Both the position numbers and the translations under genes were made by a program. Below, piece after piece: positions 24,293-37,203 of a DNA stretch of 64,000 nt. A model generated the notes under the pieces. The model did no database searches and was not told the DNA's origin. It worked only from the letters and a program-made list of their open reading frames with translations. The stretch lies in the NCBI RefSeq assembly GCF_029581195.1, contig NZ_CP120737.1, positions 4,131,001-4,195,000 of the forward strand, read 5' to 3'. The DNA is from Solwaraspora sp. WMMD791 (lineage in GTDB: Bacteria > Actinomycetota > Actinomycetes > Mycobacteriales > Micromonosporaceae). The number at the start of each line of letters is the position of its first letter. Position 1 is the first letter of the stretch.

Positions 24293-24337
24293 GCCACAAC
24301 GGTCCGTGCGGCCCAGGTTGGGGGCGGGTGAGGTGAC

Positions 24338-25894
24338 TCATCGGACAAACTCGGCGGCGTTGCTGGTGAGATCCAGCAGTGCGCCCGGCGCCACCCCGAG
24401 CAGCAGCGTGGCCAGTACGCCGATCATCAGCGCCGCCGAGGTGAGCGCCCCGGGGATCACCACCGTCGGGGTGGCCTCGCTCGGCTCGCTCAGCCACATC
24501 ATCACCACCACCCGCAGGTACGGGAAGGCAAGGATCATGCTGGTCACCACACCGGCGATCACGAGCCAGATCTGGCCGTCCCCGACCGCCGCCCCGAACA
24601 CCGCGAACTTGCTGGTGAAGCCGCTGGTAAGCGGGATTCCGGCGAACGCCAGCAGGATGAAGGTGAAGATCCCGGCGAACAGGGGCGACCGGCGGCCCAG
24701 CCCGGCCCAGCGGGACAGGTGGGTGGCCTCACCCTCGTCGTCACGGACCAGGGTCACCACGGCGAACGCCGCGATCACGATGAAGCCGTACGCCACCAGG
24801 TAGAACATCGTGCTCGCCAGGCCCTCGGCGGACAGCGACAGCACACCCACCAGCAGGTAGCCGGCGTTCGCCACCGACGAGTACGCCAGCAGCCGCTTGA
24901 TGTCGGTCTGGGTGACGGCCATGATCGCCCCGACCAGCATGGTCAGTACGGCGATCGCGCCCAGCACCGGGGTGAAGTCCCAGGCGGCCCCGTAGAAGGC
25001 CACGTGCAGCACCCGTAGCAGCGCGCCGAACGCGGCGACCTTGGTACAGGCGGCCATGAAGCCGGTCACCGGGGTCGGCGCGCCCTGGTAGACGTCCGGT
25101 GCCCAGACGTGGAACGGTGCCGCGGTCGCCTTGAACAGCAGCCCGACGGAGATCAACGCGATGCCGGCGAAGAGCAGCACCGGGCTGGCCGTCGAGGTCT
25201 CCACCGCCGTACGGATGGTGGCGAAGTCGACCCCCGGCCCGGTCGGGCTGTCCACCCCGGCGGTGAAGCCGTAGGTCAGCGCCAGCCCGAACAGGAAGAA
25301 CGCCGACGAGTAGGCGCCGAGCATGAAGTACTTCAGTGCCGCTTCCTGGCTGAGCAGCCGCCGGCGGCGGGCCAGCGCGCAGAGCAGGTACAGCGGCAGC
25401 GAGAAGGCTTCCAGCGCGATGAACATCGTCAGCAGATCGTTGGCCGCGACGAACAGCAGCATGCCGGCGATGGCGAACAACGCCAGCGGGTAGACCTCGG
25501 TCGCACCACCCCGGCCGGCCGCCTGCTTGCGGTCCTCCGGCGAGTTGACCACGATCGCCGCCTGCGCGACGAACGCGCCGCCGGTCTCCAGCGACCGTTC
25601 GCCGATCAGCAGCATGGCCATCACCCCGAGGACGAGGATCGCCCCCTGCAGGAACAGCGTCGGGCCGTCGACCGCGATCGCCTCACCTGCGGTCACCGTC
25701 CGGGTGCCGCCCTGCAGCACGACCGCGACCAGGGCGGCGACCATGCTGGCGAGGGCGAGCACCAACTGCACCGGGTTGCGTACCGACCGGGGCACGAACG
25801 CCTCGACCAGTACGCCGACCATCGCCGCGCCGAACAGGATCAGCATCGGCGCGATCGCCGCGTAGCTGATCTCGGGGAACGAAATGTCGCTCAC
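24338..25894 (-). CDS. nuoN: NADH-quinone oxidoreductase subunit N
   Basis: 518 residues, about 14 membrane segments, antiporter-like proton-pumping subunit of complex I. Conserved features include LFKATAAPFHVWAPDVYQGA with its lysine and PVTGFMA. GTG 25894 overlaps the nuoM stop (GTGA). Last nuo gene; the polyprenyl synthase gene follows. Confidence 0.97.
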   Translation of the reverse strand: MSDISFPEISYAAIAPMLILFGAAMVGVLVEAFVPRSVRNPVQLVLALASMVAALVAVVLQGGTRTVTAGEAIAVDGPTLFLQGAILVLGVMAMLLIGERSLETGGAFVAQAAIVVNSPEDRKQAAGRGGATEVYPLALFAIAGMLLFVAANDLLTMFIALEAFSLPLYLLCALARRRRLLSQEAALKYFMLGAYSSAFFLFGLALTYGFTAGVDSPTGPGVDFATIRTAVETSTASPVLLFAGIALISVGLLFKATAAPFHVWAPDVYQGAPTPVTGFMAACTKVAAFGALLRVLHVAFYGAAWDFTPVLGAIAVLTMLVGAIMAVTQTDIKRLLAYSSVANAGYLLVGVLSLSAEGLASTMFYLVAYGFIVIAAFAVVTLVRDDEGEATHLSRWAGLGRRSPLFAGIFTFILLAFAGIPLTSGFTSKFAVFGAAVGDGQIWLVIAGVVTSMILAFPYLRVVVMMWLSEPSEATPTVVIPGALTSAALMIGVLATLLLGVAPGALLDLTSNAAEFVR

Positions 25895-27426
25895 CGGGCC
25901 GCCTCCTGAATAACGCCCACGGTCGGGGCGGGGTCGGACCTGCCGACGTCATCGGACAACGTCGCCTCGATCGCCGGGTTGATGACGTCGGTCAACGGCT
26001 TGGGGTAGAAGCCGAACAGCAGGATCAGCGCGATCAGTGGGGCGACCACGATCTTCTCCCGCAGGGTGATGTCCCGCTTCATCGGCTCGACCTCGGTCAA
26101 TGCCGGGTTGAGCGTGCCCTGGGTGGTGCGCTGCACCATCCACAGCACGTACGCGGCAGCCAGGATGATGCCGAGGGTGGCGATCACCGCGACCGGCTTG
26201 TTCACCGAGAAGGTGCCGATCAGCACCAGGAACTCGGAGATGAACGGGGCGGTACCGGGCAGCGCCAGCGACGCCAGACCGGCGAAGAAGAAGACCCCGG
26301 CCAGCACCGGGACCAGTTTCCCGGCGCCGCCGAAGTCGCTGATCAGCGCGGATCCGCGGCGGGCCACGAACATGCCGACGACCAGGAACAGCAGGCCGGT
26401 GGCGAGCCCGTGGTTGACCATGTAGAGCACCGCACCGGTGCCGGCCTGGGTGGTGAACGCGAAGATGCCGACGCCGATGAAGCCGAAGTGCGAGATCGAG
26501 GTGTACGACACCAGCCGCTTCAGGTCGTTCTGGCCGACCGCCAGCAGCGCGGCGTAGATGATGCCGATCACCGCCAGCGTCAACGCCCAGGGGGCGAACC
26601 ACTGGGACGCCTCCGGGAACAGCCCCAGGCAGTAGCGCAGGATGCCGAACGTACCGACCTTGTCCATCACACCGACCAGCAGCGCGGCCGAGCCGGCCGG
26701 CGCGGCGCCACCGGCGTCGGGCAGCCAGGTGTGGAACGGGAAGAACGGTGCCTTGATCGCGAAGGCCACGAAGAAGCCGAGGAACAGCCAGCGTTCGACA
26801 CCGGTGGACATGTCGATCTGGCTGAGCGCCTGCCAGTCGAAGGTCTGCCCGCCGACCACCCACAGGCCGATCACGGCGGCCAGCATGAACAGGCCGCCGA
26901 CCAGCGAGTAGAGGAAGAACTTGACCGCCGCGTACTGCCGCTGGTGGCCGCCGTAGCTGCCGATCAGGAAGTACATCGGCACCAGCATGACCTCGAAGAA
27001 CACGTAGAACAGGAAGATGTCGGCTGCGGCGAAGACGCCGATCATCGTGCCTTCGAGCAGCAGCAGCAGGCCGAAGTAGACCGGCACCGACCGCTTCGAC
27101 GCCTCCGCGTCGTGCCAGGAGGCGAGGATCACCAGCGGCACCAGTACGGCGATCAGCATCAGCATGACCAGTGCGATGCCGTCGGCGGCGAAGGTGAAGT
27201 TCACCCCCCAGTTGGGGATCCACGGGTACGACTCACGGAACTGGAAGCGCTCACCACCGGCGGAGAAGGCAAACCACATCACCAGTGACAGCACCAGCAC
27301 CGCCACCGACCAGCCGAGCGCCAGCCACTTGGCCAGCTCCCCCTGGCGGCGCGGGACGAGCGCCACCACGAGCGCACCGACCAGCGGCGCCACGGTCAGC
27401 ACCGAGAGGAACGGAAAGTCGTTCAC
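25891..27426 (-). CDS. nuoM: NADH-quinone oxidoreductase subunit M
   Basis: About 511 residues, multi-pass antiporter-like proton pump. Typical motifs: IKAPFFPFHTWLPDAGGAAP with the key lysine, and LKRLVSYTSISHFGF. GTG 27426 overlapping the nuoL stop is preferred; ATG 27435, inside nuoL, is also possible. The frame stays open far upstream only as a shadow of nuoL. Confidence 0.96.
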   Translation of the reverse strand: MNDFPFLSVLTVAPLVGALVVALVPRRQGELAKWLALGWSVAVLVLSLVMWFAFSAGGERFQFRESYPWIPNWGVNFTFAADGIALVMLMLIAVLVPLVILASWHDAEASKRSVPVYFGLLLLLEGTMIGVFAAADIFLFYVFFEVMLVPMYFLIGSYGGHQRQYAAVKFFLYSLVGGLFMLAAVIGLWVVGGQTFDWQALSQIDMSTGVERWLFLGFFVAFAIKAPFFPFHTWLPDAGGAAPAGSAALLVGVMDKVGTFGILRYCLGLFPEASQWFAPWALTLAVIGIIYAALLAVGQNDLKRLVSYTSISHFGFIGVGIFAFTTQAGTGAVLYMVNHGLATGLLFLVVGMFVARRGSALISDFGGAGKLVPVLAGVFFFAGLASLALPGTAPFISEFLVLIGTFSVNKPVAVIATLGIILAAAYVLWMVQRTTQGTLNPALTEVEPMKRDITLREKIVVAPLIALILLFGFYPKPLTDVINPAIEATLSDDVGRSDPAPTVGVIQEAAR

Positions 27427-29342
27427 GCCAGCCATCCCATCTGCAGGGCGAGGAACGCCGCGACCACCACGAAGGCACCGGCGAGCACGGACATCGCGTA
27501 CGAACGCACGAAGCCGGTCTGCAGCCGCCGCAGCCGCCCGGAGCTGCCGCCGATCGCGGCGGCCAGCCCGTTGACCAGGCCGTCGACTCCCCGGTTGTCG
27601 AGGAAGACCAGCGCCCGGGTGAGGAAGATGCCCGGCTTTTCGAACACCGCCCGGTTGACCGCGTCGGTGTAGAGGTTGTGCCGGGCGGCGGTGACCAGCA
27701 CCCCGGCCGGTTGCTCCTGCTCGGCGGTGCCGTTGCGGAACAGCAGCCAGCCGAGCAGCGCGCCGAGCACGGTGATCACCAGCGCCAGGATGGTGACCGC
27801 GCCGTGCGACAGCACCGCCTCGTGGTGGCCCTCCTCGGTGCCCAGCACCGGGGTCAGCCACTCGGGCACCGAGGTGGACATCAGCCAACCGGCGGCGACC
27901 GAGCCGACCGCCAGCAGGATCAGCGGCACGGTCATCAGCGGCGGCGACTCGTGCGGGTGGTCGATGTCTTCGGTCCACCGCTTCGGGCCGTGGAAGGTGA
28001 GGATGAACAGCCGGGTCATGTAGAAGGCGGTCAGCCCGGCACCGAGCAGCGCGGCCCCGCCGAACAGCCAGGCGGTCCAGTCCTCCCGTTCGAAGGCCGC
28101 CGCGATGATCGGCTCCTTGGAGAAGTAGCCGGACAGCGGCCAGATGCCGATGATCGCCAGCCAGGCCAGCCCGAAGGTCGCCCAGGTGATCTTCATGTGC
28201 CGCCACAGACCGCCGAACCGCCGGATGTCGGTCTGGTCCTTCATCCCGTGCATCACCGAGCCGGCACCGAGGAACAGCCCGGCCTTGAAGAAGCCGTGCG
28301 CCAGCAGGTGCACGATCGCCAGCGCGTACGCCCCGCCGCCGAGCCCGACGCCGAGGAACATGTAGCCGATCTGGGAGACCGTCGACCAGGCCAGCACCCG
28401 CTTGATGTCGTCCTTGGCGCAGCCGATGACCGCGCCGATCAGCAGGGTGAGCGCGCCGACGCTGACCACCACGGTCTGCAGCGTCGGGTTGGCCGAGAAG
28501 ATCGGGTTGGACCGGGCGATCAGGTAGACGCCGGCGGTGACCATCGTCGCGGCGTGGATCAGCGCCGAGACCGGGGTCGGACCCTCCATCGCGTCCGGCA
28601 ACCACGCCTGCAGCGGGAACTGGCCGGACTTGCCGGTCGCGCCGAGCAGCAACAGCAGGCCCATCGCCAGGATCGTGCCGGACGCCAGCGCGCCGGCACC
28701 GGTGAAGACCGCGTCGAACTGGGTGGTGCCGAGGGTGGCGAACATCAGGAAGATCGCCAGTACGAGGCCGGCGTCGCCGACCCGGTTCATCAGGAACGCC
28801 TTCTTGCCGGCGGTCGCCGCGGCGGGCAGGTTGTACCAGAAGGAGATCAGCAGGTACGACGCCAGACCGACGCCCTCCCAGCCGAGGAAGAGCATCACGT
28901 AGTTGTTGCCGAGCACCAGCACCAGCATCGCGGCGACGAACAGGTTGAAGTACGCGAAGAAGCGCCGTCGCCCCGCATCGTGCGACATGTACTCGACCGC
29001 GTACACGTGGATCAGGAAGCCCACGCCGGTGATCAGCAGCACGAAGACCGCCGACAGCGGGTCGAACAGCAGCCCGAAGTCCACCGACAGGCCACCGACC
29101 TCGATGAACTGCCACAGGCTCAGCTCGACCGCCCGGTTGTCCAGGCCGCGTAGCTGGAAGAAGTAGGTCAGGCCGAGGACGAAGATCGCCCCGACGGCGA
29201 CCACGCCGAGCCAGTGCCCCCACTTGTCGGCGCGCTTGCCGAGCAGCAGCAGGATCGCCGCGCTGGCCAGCGGAATGGCCACCAGCAGCCACACGCTACT
29301 CAGCAGCCCCGTGGCCTGGGCGTACTCCACAGTCGGTTCCAC
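27423..29342 (-). CDS. nuoL: NADH-quinone oxidoreductase subunit L
   Basis: 639 residues, the largest antiporter-like subunit, with the long lateral helix and last membrane segment at the C-terminus. Motifs: SQFPLQAWLPDAMEGPTPVS, and DDIKRVLAWSTVSQIGYMF. GTG 29342 starts MEPTVEYAQ, 11 nt after nuoK. It pumps protons during NADH oxidation. Confidence 0.97.
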   Translation of the reverse strand: MEPTVEYAQATGLLSSVWLLVAIPLASAAILLLLGKRADKWGHWLGVVAVGAIFVLGLTYFFQLRGLDNRAVELSLWQFIEVGGLSVDFGLLFDPLSAVFVLLITGVGFLIHVYAVEYMSHDAGRRRFFAYFNLFVAAMLVLVLGNNYVMLFLGWEGVGLASYLLISFWYNLPAAATAGKKAFLMNRVGDAGLVLAIFLMFATLGTTQFDAVFTGAGALASGTILAMGLLLLLGATGKSGQFPLQAWLPDAMEGPTPVSALIHAATMVTAGVYLIARSNPIFSANPTLQTVVVSVGALTLLIGAVIGCAKDDIKRVLAWSTVSQIGYMFLGVGLGGGAYALAIVHLLAHGFFKAGLFLGAGSVMHGMKDQTDIRRFGGLWRHMKITWATFGLAWLAIIGIWPLSGYFSKEPIIAAAFEREDWTAWLFGGAALLGAGLTAFYMTRLFILTFHGPKRWTEDIDHPHESPPLMTVPLILLAVGSVAAGWLMSTSVPEWLTPVLGTEEGHHEAVLSHGAVTILALVITVLGALLGWLLFRNGTAEQEQPAGVLVTAARHNLYTDAVNRAVFEKPGIFLTRALVFLDNRGVDGLVNGLAAAIGGSSGRLRRLQTGFVRSYAMSVLAGAFVVVAAFLALQMGWLA

Positions 29343-29353
29343 GTGTGGGCCCC

Positions 29354-29653
29354 TTAGTACTTCAGCAGGTTGGCGTCGTCGACGCTCGCCGAGCGCCGAG
29401 TCCGGAAGATGGTCATGATGATGGCGAGCCCCACGACCACCTCGGCAGCCGCCACGACCATCACGAAGAAGGCGATGATCTGGCCGTTGAGGTCACCGTT
29501 GATCCGGCTGAAGGTGACCAGCGCCAGGTTCGCGGAGTTGAGCATCAACTCGATGCACATGAACAGCACGATCGCGTTGCGGCGGACCAGCACGCCGACC
29601 GCGCCGATGGTGAACAGCACCGCCGACAGGATCAGGTAGTTGTCCGGAGTCAT
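29354..29653 (-). CDS. nuoK: NADH-quinone oxidoreductase subunit K
   Basis: 99 residues, three membrane helices, with the buried glutamates in [12 protein letters not shown] and [13 protein letters not shown] 29653 overlaps the nuoJ stop (ATGA). Membrane-arm proton channel subunit. Confidence 0.97.
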   Translation of the reverse strand: MTPDNYLILSAVLFTIGAVGVLVRRNAIVLFMCIELMLNSANLALVTFSRINGDLNGQIIAFFVMVVAAAEVVVGLAIIMTIFRTRRSASVDDANLLKY

Positions 29654-30405
29654 TTGTCAGTCCCCTTCGGGGCGGCCTCGCTCGGCGAGAGCTCACGCGT
29701 CGGCAGGATCGCCGGGATGCTCCGCTCGGTGAGCGTGCCGTCGGGCAGCCGGCCCGGCGTGGCGACCGAGGTGGAGGTGGCGTAGACACCCGGCCCCGGC
29801 TTCGGGCCCGGGTAGTTGCCGGGCGCGAACCGTTGCCGCATCATCTCCGGCTGGCCGCGCCGCTGTTCCTTGCGCTTCTCGATGTGCGCCAGGATCAGGG
29901 CGCCGATCGCGGCGGTGGTCAGCAGGGCGGCGGTCACCTCGAAGGCGACCAGGTAGCGGGTGAACAGCAGGGCGGCGATGCCCTGGACGTTGCCGTCCGC
30001 GTTGGCCTGCTCCAGCCCGGCCGCCTGCACCCCGCCGAGGCCCCGGTACAGCCCGGTACCGACCAGCGCGGCGAAGCCGACGCCGAGCACGACGGCGGCG
30101 ATCCGCTGACCGCGCAGGGTCTCGATCAGCGAGTCGGAGGCGTCCCGGCCGACCAGCATCAGCACGAACAGGAACAGCATCATGATGGCGCCGGTGTAGA
30201 CGATGATCTGCACCAGGCCGATGAACGGCCCGCCCTGCACGACGTAGAAGACGCCGAGGCAGAGCATGGTCAGGACCAGCCAGAGCGCGGAGTGCACCGC
30301 GTTGCGGGCCCACACCATGCCGATCGCGCCGAGCAGCGCGAGCGGGGCCAGGATCCAGAAGGTCACCGCCTCTCCGGTGGAGACCTCCGCTACGAGCTCG
30401 GTCAT
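29650..30405 (-). CDS. nuoJ: NADH-quinone oxidoreductase subunit J
   Basis: 251 residues. Five membrane segments with [19 protein letters not shown] in the third. After about residue 180 a hydrophilic tail of 70 residues follows ([17 protein letters not shown], then Pro/Gly-rich), longer than in E. coli. ATG 30405 overlaps the nuoI stop. Confidence 0.96.
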   Translation of the reverse strand: MTELVAEVSTGEAVTFWILAPLALLGAIGMVWARNAVHSALWLVLTMLCLGVFYVVQGGPFIGLVQIIVYTGAIMMLFLFVLMLVGRDASDSLIETLRGQRIAAVVLGVGFAALVGTGLYRGLGGVQAAGLEQANADGNVQGIAALLFTRYLVAFEVTAALLTTAAIGALILAHIEKRKEQRRGQPEMMRQRFAPGNYPGPKPGPGVYATSTSVATPGRLPDGTLTERSIPAILPTRELSPSEAAPKGTDK

Positions 30406-30998
30406 GGCTTGCCCTCTCCCGTCGTCGTCCCCGAGCCGTCCTGGGTGCCCTGCTCCGACCAGGGCGCCCGTTCCGCACCGGCCGACGTACCGGGGTTGGT
30501 CAGCGCCCCGACGTAGTAGTCCTTCTCGCTGTCGCCCAGCCGCATCGGGTGCGGCGGCTGCTCCATGCCCGGCAGCAGCGGCGCCAGCAGCTGCTCCTTG
30601 GTGAAGATCAGGTCCTGCCGGGAGTCGCGGGCCAGCTCGTACTCGTTGCTCATGGTCAACGAGCGGGTCGGGCAGGCCTCGATGCACAGGCCACAGAAAA
30701 TGCACCGGGCATAGTTGATCTGGTACGTGCTGGCGTACCGCTCGCCCGGGGAGAACCGCTGCTCCTCGGTGTTGTCGCCGCCCTCGACGTAGATCGCGTC
30801 TGCCGGGCAGGCCCAGGCGCACAGCTCACAGCCGATGCACTTCTCCAGCCCGTCCGGGTGCCGGTTGAGGATGTGCCGGCCGTGGTAACGCGGCGCGGAC
30901 ACCGGTGGCTTGAACGGGTAGTCGGTGGTGACCACCTTGCGGAACATGTGGGAGAAGGTGACCCCGAACCCCTTGAACGTTCCCGTGATCGCGCCCAC
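30402..30998 (-). CDS. nuoI: NADH-quinone oxidoreductase subunit I
   Basis: 198 residues with two ferredoxin-type [4Fe-4S] motifs, [12 protein letters not shown] and [12 protein letters not shown] (clusters N6a, N6b), that pass electrons toward N2. GTG 30998 behind GGAGGTG, 1 nt after the nuoH stop. Confidence 0.97.
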   Translation of the reverse strand: MGAITGTFKGFGVTFSHMFRKVVTTDYPFKPPVSAPRYHGRHILNRHPDGLEKCIGCELCAWACPADAIYVEGGDNTEEQRFSPGERYASTYQINYARCIFCGLCIEACPTRSLTMSNEYELARDSRQDLIFTKEQLLAPLLPGMEQPPHPMRLGDSEKDYYVGALTNPGTSAGAERAPWSEQGTQDGSGTTTGEGKP

Positions 30999-30999
30999 G

Positions 31000-32349
31000 T
31001 CACACCTCCTTGTCGTCGGTGGCGGGACCGACCTGGGCCGGTTCCCGTTCGGCTACCGCCCGCTTGGCCCGCGGGCTGGGCGGGACCTGCAGGTCCATCG
31101 GGGGCAGCGGGAAGCTGCCCGGCGGACGGGTGTCGACCTGCTCCTGCAGGGTCGGCGTCGGCTGTTGCCTGCGGCTCGGCCAGAAGATCACCACGGCCAG
31201 CAGGATCGCGACCGGGATACCGATCGCGACCAGCCGGTCGTTGCGCTCCCAGCCGCTGGTCACCCGGATGCCGCCGAGCGCCAGGATCCAGAGCAGGTTG
31301 ATCGGCAGCAGCACCTTCCAGCCGAACCGCATGAACTGGTCGTAGCGCAGCCGGGGCAGGGTGCCGCGCAGCCAGACGAAGACGAACACCAGCGCGATGA
31401 CCTTGCCCATGAACCAGAGCATCGGCCACCAGCCGGAGTTGGCCCCGTCCCAGATGCTGATCGGCCAGGGTGCCCGCCAGCCGCCGAGGAACAGCGTCAC
31501 CGTCACCGCCGACATGGTCACCATGGCGACGTACTCGGAGAGCATGAACAGTGCGAACTTCAGCGAGCTGTACTCGGTCATGTAGCCGGCGACCAGCTCG
31601 GACTCGGCCTCGGGCAGGTCGAACGGTGCCCGGTTGGTCTCGGCCACCGCCGCGATGAAGAAGATGATGAAGCTGGGCAGCAGCAGGATCGCGTACCAGC
31701 CCGGCGCGTACAGGTCGAAGCCAGCGATCGAGGTTACCCGGTCACCGCCCGACTGGGCGGCGACGATGCCGCTGGTCGACATCGTGCCGGCGGTCATGAA
31801 GACGCCGACCACCGACAGCCCGAGCGCGATCTCGTAGGAGATCACCTGCGCCGTCGAGCGCAGGCCGCCGAGCAGCGGGTACGTCGACCCGGACGCCCAG
31901 CCGCCGAGCACCAGGCCGTACACGCCCATCGACGAGCAGGCCAGCAGCACCAGCACCGCCACCGGCACGTCGGTGACCTGCAGCGGAGTCCGGGTGCCGA
32001 AGATGCTCACCATCGGTCCGAACGGGATCACCGACAGCGCGGTCACCGCGCAGATCACCGAGATCGTCGGGGCGAAGAAGTAGACCACCTTGTCGGAGGC
32101 CTTCGGCAGGATGTCCTCCTTGAAGGCCATCTTCAGGCCGTCCGCCAGGGTCTGCAGCAGACCGAACGGGCCGGCCTGGTTCGGGCCGGGCCGCACCTGC
32201 ATCCGGCCGACGACCCGCCGCTCGAACCAGACCCCGAGCAGCGTGCCGACCAGGCCGAACACGAAGGCGAAGAGCACCTTGATCAGGATCAGCCACCACG
32301 GATCCTGCCCGAAGTCGGACAGGGTGGGATCCTGTGCAAGTCCGTTCAC
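31000..32349 (-). CDS. nuoH: NADH-quinone oxidoreductase subunit H
   Basis: 449 residues with eight or more membrane helices, forming part of the quinone chamber at the membrane junction. Motifs: [40 protein letters not shown] hydrophilic C-terminal tail (about 390-449, [14 protein letters not shown]) extends beyond the family core. GTG 32349 overlaps the nuoG stop. Confidence 0.97.
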   Translation of the reverse strand: MNGLAQDPTLSDFGQDPWWLILIKVLFAFVFGLVGTLLGVWFERRVVGRMQVRPGPNQAGPFGLLQTLADGLKMAFKEDILPKASDKVVYFFAPTISVICAVTALSVIPFGPMVSIFGTRTPLQVTDVPVAVLVLLACSSMGVYGLVLGGWASGSTYPLLGGLRSTAQVISYEIALGLSVVGVFMTAGTMSTSGIVAAQSGGDRVTSIAGFDLYAPGWYAILLLPSFIIFFIAAVAETNRAPFDLPEAESELVAGYMTEYSSLKFALFMLSEYVAMVTMSAVTVTLFLGGWRAPWPISIWDGANSGWWPMLWFMGKVIALVFVFVWLRGTLPRLRYDQFMRFGWKVLLPINLLWILALGGIRVTSGWERNDRLVAIGIPVAILLAVVIFWPSRRQQPTPTLQEQVDTRPPGSFPLPPMDLQVPPSPRAKRAVAEREPAQVGPATDDKEV

Positions 32350-34858
32350 CGCAGACCCCCTACGTTGAGGTTCGTCGCGCCGTTGCCGCCGAGCGCGCCA
32401 CCGGCGGCCGCGCTGACCTTGACCACCGCTCCGGCGACCGCGCCGAGGCTGCGGCGCACCGTGGAGCCGGGCGAGTTCGTCGGCAGCCAGACCACCCCGT
32501 CGGGCAGTCCGTCGGTGACCGCCGCCGGCAGGGTGACCGCGCCCCGGTCGGTGCCGACGGTGACCGGGTCGCCGTCGGCGACGCCGAGCGCGCCGGCCAG
32601 CGCCTTGCCGAGCCGGGCCACCGGTCGCCGCGCCGTGCCGCCCAGATGCGGGTCACCGTCGGTGAGGGTGCCGAGGTCGATCAGGTGGTGCCAGGTGGCC
32701 AGGACCGCTTCGCCGGCCCCCGGTGCCGCCGCCGCGACCGGGTCGACCAGCGGCAGACCGGGCCGCTGGGCCTTGGTAGCCGGCAGTGCGCCCAACTCGC
32801 GGCGGATCAGGTTGACCTCGCCGGTGCCGAGGGTGACGCCGAGTTGGGCGGCGAGCGCGTCGAGCACCCGGGCGTCGGGCATCGCGGTCGTCTCCAGCAC
32901 CGCGCCGAAGGTGCGCAACCGGCCTTCCCAGTCGACGAAGCTGCCGGCCTTCTCCACCACCGGGGCGACCGGGAAGACCACGTCGGCGCGGCGGGTCACC
33001 GCGCTGTGCCGGATCTCCAGGCTGACCAGGAACGGCACCGCGTCCAGGGCCTGCTCGGCCAGGCGCGGGTCGGCCAGGTCGGCCGGGTCGACCCCGGCGA
33101 CGACCAGCGCGCCGATCTTGCCGGCGGCGGTCGCCGCGACGATCGCGTCGACGTCACGGCCCGGCTCGGCCGGGATGATCCCGGCCCCGATGTCCCAGGC
33201 CCCGGTGAGCTCGGCGCGGGCCGCCGCGTCGGCGACCGGACGGCCACCGGGCAGCAGGTTCGGCAGGCAGCCGGCGTCGACCGCGCCCCGGTCACCGGCC
33301 CGGCGTGGCACCCAGGCCAGCTTCGCGCCGGCCCGGTCGGCGACCGCGCCAGCGGCCGACAACCCACCGGGTACGCCCGCCAGCCGCTCGCCGACGATCA
33401 GGATCGCGCCGGACCGGGCGAGTGCCTCGGTGACCGTCGTGTCCTCGGTGAGCAGCCGCGCCTCGTCGCCGGGCACGGTCGGCACCAGCGTGGCGCCCAG
33501 CTTCTCCAGGCCCCGGCTCAGGTACGGCGCCAGCGCCACCACCCGCAGGCCCTTCTTGGTGTACGCCTTGCGCAGCCGCAGGAAGAGGATCGGGCACTCC
33601 TCCTCCGGCTCCAGCCCGGCGAGCACCACCACCGGGGCCCGCTCGACGTCGGCGTAGGTCGCCTCGGCGCCGCCGGCGACCCGGGCGGCCAGGAACTCGG
33701 CCTCCTCGGTGGAGCCGACGGCACCGGCGATCGGCCGGGCCCGGAAGTCGATGTCGTTGGTACGCAGCGCCACCCGGGCGAACTTCGCGTAGGCGTAGGC
33801 GTCCTCGACGGTGAGCCGGCCGCCGGTGAGCACCCCGACGCCGTACGCGCCGTCGCGGGCCTTGCGCAGCCCCTCGGCGGCGACCGCCAGGGCCTCGCTC
33901 CAGGACGCCTCACGCAGCTCACCGCTGTCGGCGTCGCGGACCAGCGGGGTGGTCAGCCGGTCGGTGGCGGTGGCGTAGCGGAACCCCCACCGGCCCTTGT
34001 CGCAGTTCCATTCCTCGTTGACCGCCGGGTCGTCGCCGGCCAACCGGCGCATCACCTTGCCACGCCGGTGGTCGGTGCGCTGGGCGCAGCCGGCCGAGCA
34101 GTGCTCGCAGACGCTCGGCGTGGAGACCAGGTCGAACGGGCGGGCCCGGAACCGGTACTGGGCGCCGGTCAGCGCGCCGACCGGGCAGATCTGCACGGTG
34201 TTGCCGGAGAAGTAGGAGTTGAACGGCTCGTCGCCGGCACCGGCCTCGCCGTCGACCGCCGGGTCGGCGCCGAACGCCTCGTCGCGGTAGACGTTGATCT
34301 GCTCGCCGGAGGAGCGGTCCATCAGGTCGATGAACGTGTCGCCGGCGATCTCCTCGGAGAACCGGGTGCAGCGTTGGCACAGTACGCAGCGTTCCCGGTC
34401 CAGCAGCACCTGGCTGGAGATCTCGACCGGCTTGGGGTACTCCCGCTTGTGCTCGTGGAAGCGGGAGTCCGGCCGGCCGGTCGACATCGCCTGGTTCTGC
34501 AGCGGGCATTCACCGCCCTTGTCGCACATCGGGCAGTCCAGCGGGTGGTTGACCAGCAGCAGCTCCATGACCCCCTGCTGGGCCTTCTTGGCCACGTCGG
34601 AGGTGAGCTGGGTGCGGACCACCATGCCCTCGGCGACGGTCTGGGTGCACGAGGCGACCGGCTTGCGCTGGCCCTCGACGTCGACCAGGCACTGCCGGCA
34701 GGCACCGGCCGGGGCGAGCAGCGGGTGGTCACAGAACCGGGGGATCTCGATGCCCAGCTTCTCGGCGACCCGGATCAGCAGCGCCCCCTTGGGCGCGGTG
34801 ACCTCGACGCCGTCGATGGTCAGGGTGACCGTCTCGGTGGTCTTCGCTACCTCTGCCA

Positions 34859-34859
<1 letters not shown>
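32346..34859 (-). CDS. nuoG: NADH-quinone oxidoreductase subunit G
   Basis: 837 residues, the largest peripheral-arm subunit. N-terminal [2Fe-2S] ferredoxin domain ([15 protein letters not shown]), then N5 ligands in [15 protein letters not shown]4 ligands in CVLCQRC, and a four-cysteine N7-type site (CEHCSAGC ... NCDKGR, about 245-285). The molybdopterin-oxidoreductase-like half follows. ATG 34859 overlaps the nuoF stop (TAATG). Confidence 0.97.
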
Positions 34860-36207
<1,348 letters not shown>

Positions 36208-36211
<4 letters not shown>

Positions 36212-37203
36212 GCCGTGCCCTCCTCGCTGCGCGCGTCCCGCAGCGCCTCACGCTGCGGCTGCGGGCTGTCACCGGCTGGTTTGGCGTCGCTGGCCGGCGG
36301 GTTGGCGGCGGTGCCGGCCGCCTCGGCGGCCTCGGCGTCGCTGTCCGGCTCGGTCCGGTCGGCCGGCACCGTGGTGCCGGGCGCGTCCGGGACCGGCGTC
36401 TTCGCGTCCGGCGCGCGGGTCTCCGCGGCCCGGATCTCCGGCGACTTGGCCTGCGGGGCCTTGACGTCCGGGGCCGTGCTGCCGGTCGCGGCGGGCGCGG
36501 GCCGGCTGGCCGCCGGCTCCGGCGCGTCGCCGCTGATCGGGGTGTTCGGGTCGAAGCCGGCGACGGCGATGCCGTGCTGCTGGGCCAGGCGCAGCCCACG
36601 CAGGGTGGCGTCGCCGGCCGGTCCGTCGGCGACCGCACCCTCGCGGGTGTCGGAGAAGCCGGCGAGCTGCAGCGACATCTCCTTCAGGGTGCACAGTCGG
36701 GCACCCCGGGTGGGGGTCGGGCGGCCGCCGGCGCGCAACTCCTCGACGACCCCGAGCGCGATGTCCGGGTCGACCTTGTCGAAGAAGTCGTAGTTGACGG
36801 TCATGACCGGGCCGTAGTCGCAGGCGGCGAGGCACTCGGCATGCTCCAGGGTGACCGTGCCGTCGGCGGTGGTCTCCTCGTGCCCGACGCCGAGATGCTC
36901 ACTGAGCGCGTCGTAGACCCGCTGCCCACCGAGCACGTCGCACATGGTGTTGGTGCAGACGCTGACCAGCCAGTCACCGGTGGGCCGACGCTTGTACATC
37001 GTGTAGAAGGTGGCGACCGCGCTGACCTGGGCCTTGTTGATGCCCAGCTGCTCGGCGCAGAACTCGACGCCGGCCGGCGAGACGTAGCCGTCCTCGGACT
37101 GCACCAGGTGCAGCAACGGCAGCAGCGCCGAGCGGGACCGGTCCGCCGGGTACCGGGCGATGATCTCCCGGGCCCGGTCGTGCGTTTCCTGACTGAAGCC
37201 CAT
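36208..37203 (-). CDS. nuoE: NADH-quinone oxidoreductase subunit E with long C-terminal tail
   Basis: 331 residues. The thioredoxin-like [2Fe-2S] domain (about 1-165) has ligands in CTNTMC and CLAAC (cluster N1a). A short linker region follows, then from about residue 215 a low-complexity tail rich in A, P, T, D and E runs to the end, more than 100 residues beyond the usual NuoE. Its purpose is unknown. ATG 37203 overlaps the nuoD stop (TGATG). Confidence 0.95.

Noticed and set aside
25891-29292. A 1133-residue frame joining NuoM to an upstream extension
   Set aside because: The upstream part is a shadow of nuoL in another frame (Arg/Gly-rich, no membrane pattern). NuoM starts at 27426 or 27435.
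30925-33657. 910-residue plus-strand ORF across nuoH/nuoG
   Set aside because: Antisense to two certain nuo genes; Arg/Asp/Gln/Ala-rich with no recognisable fold.
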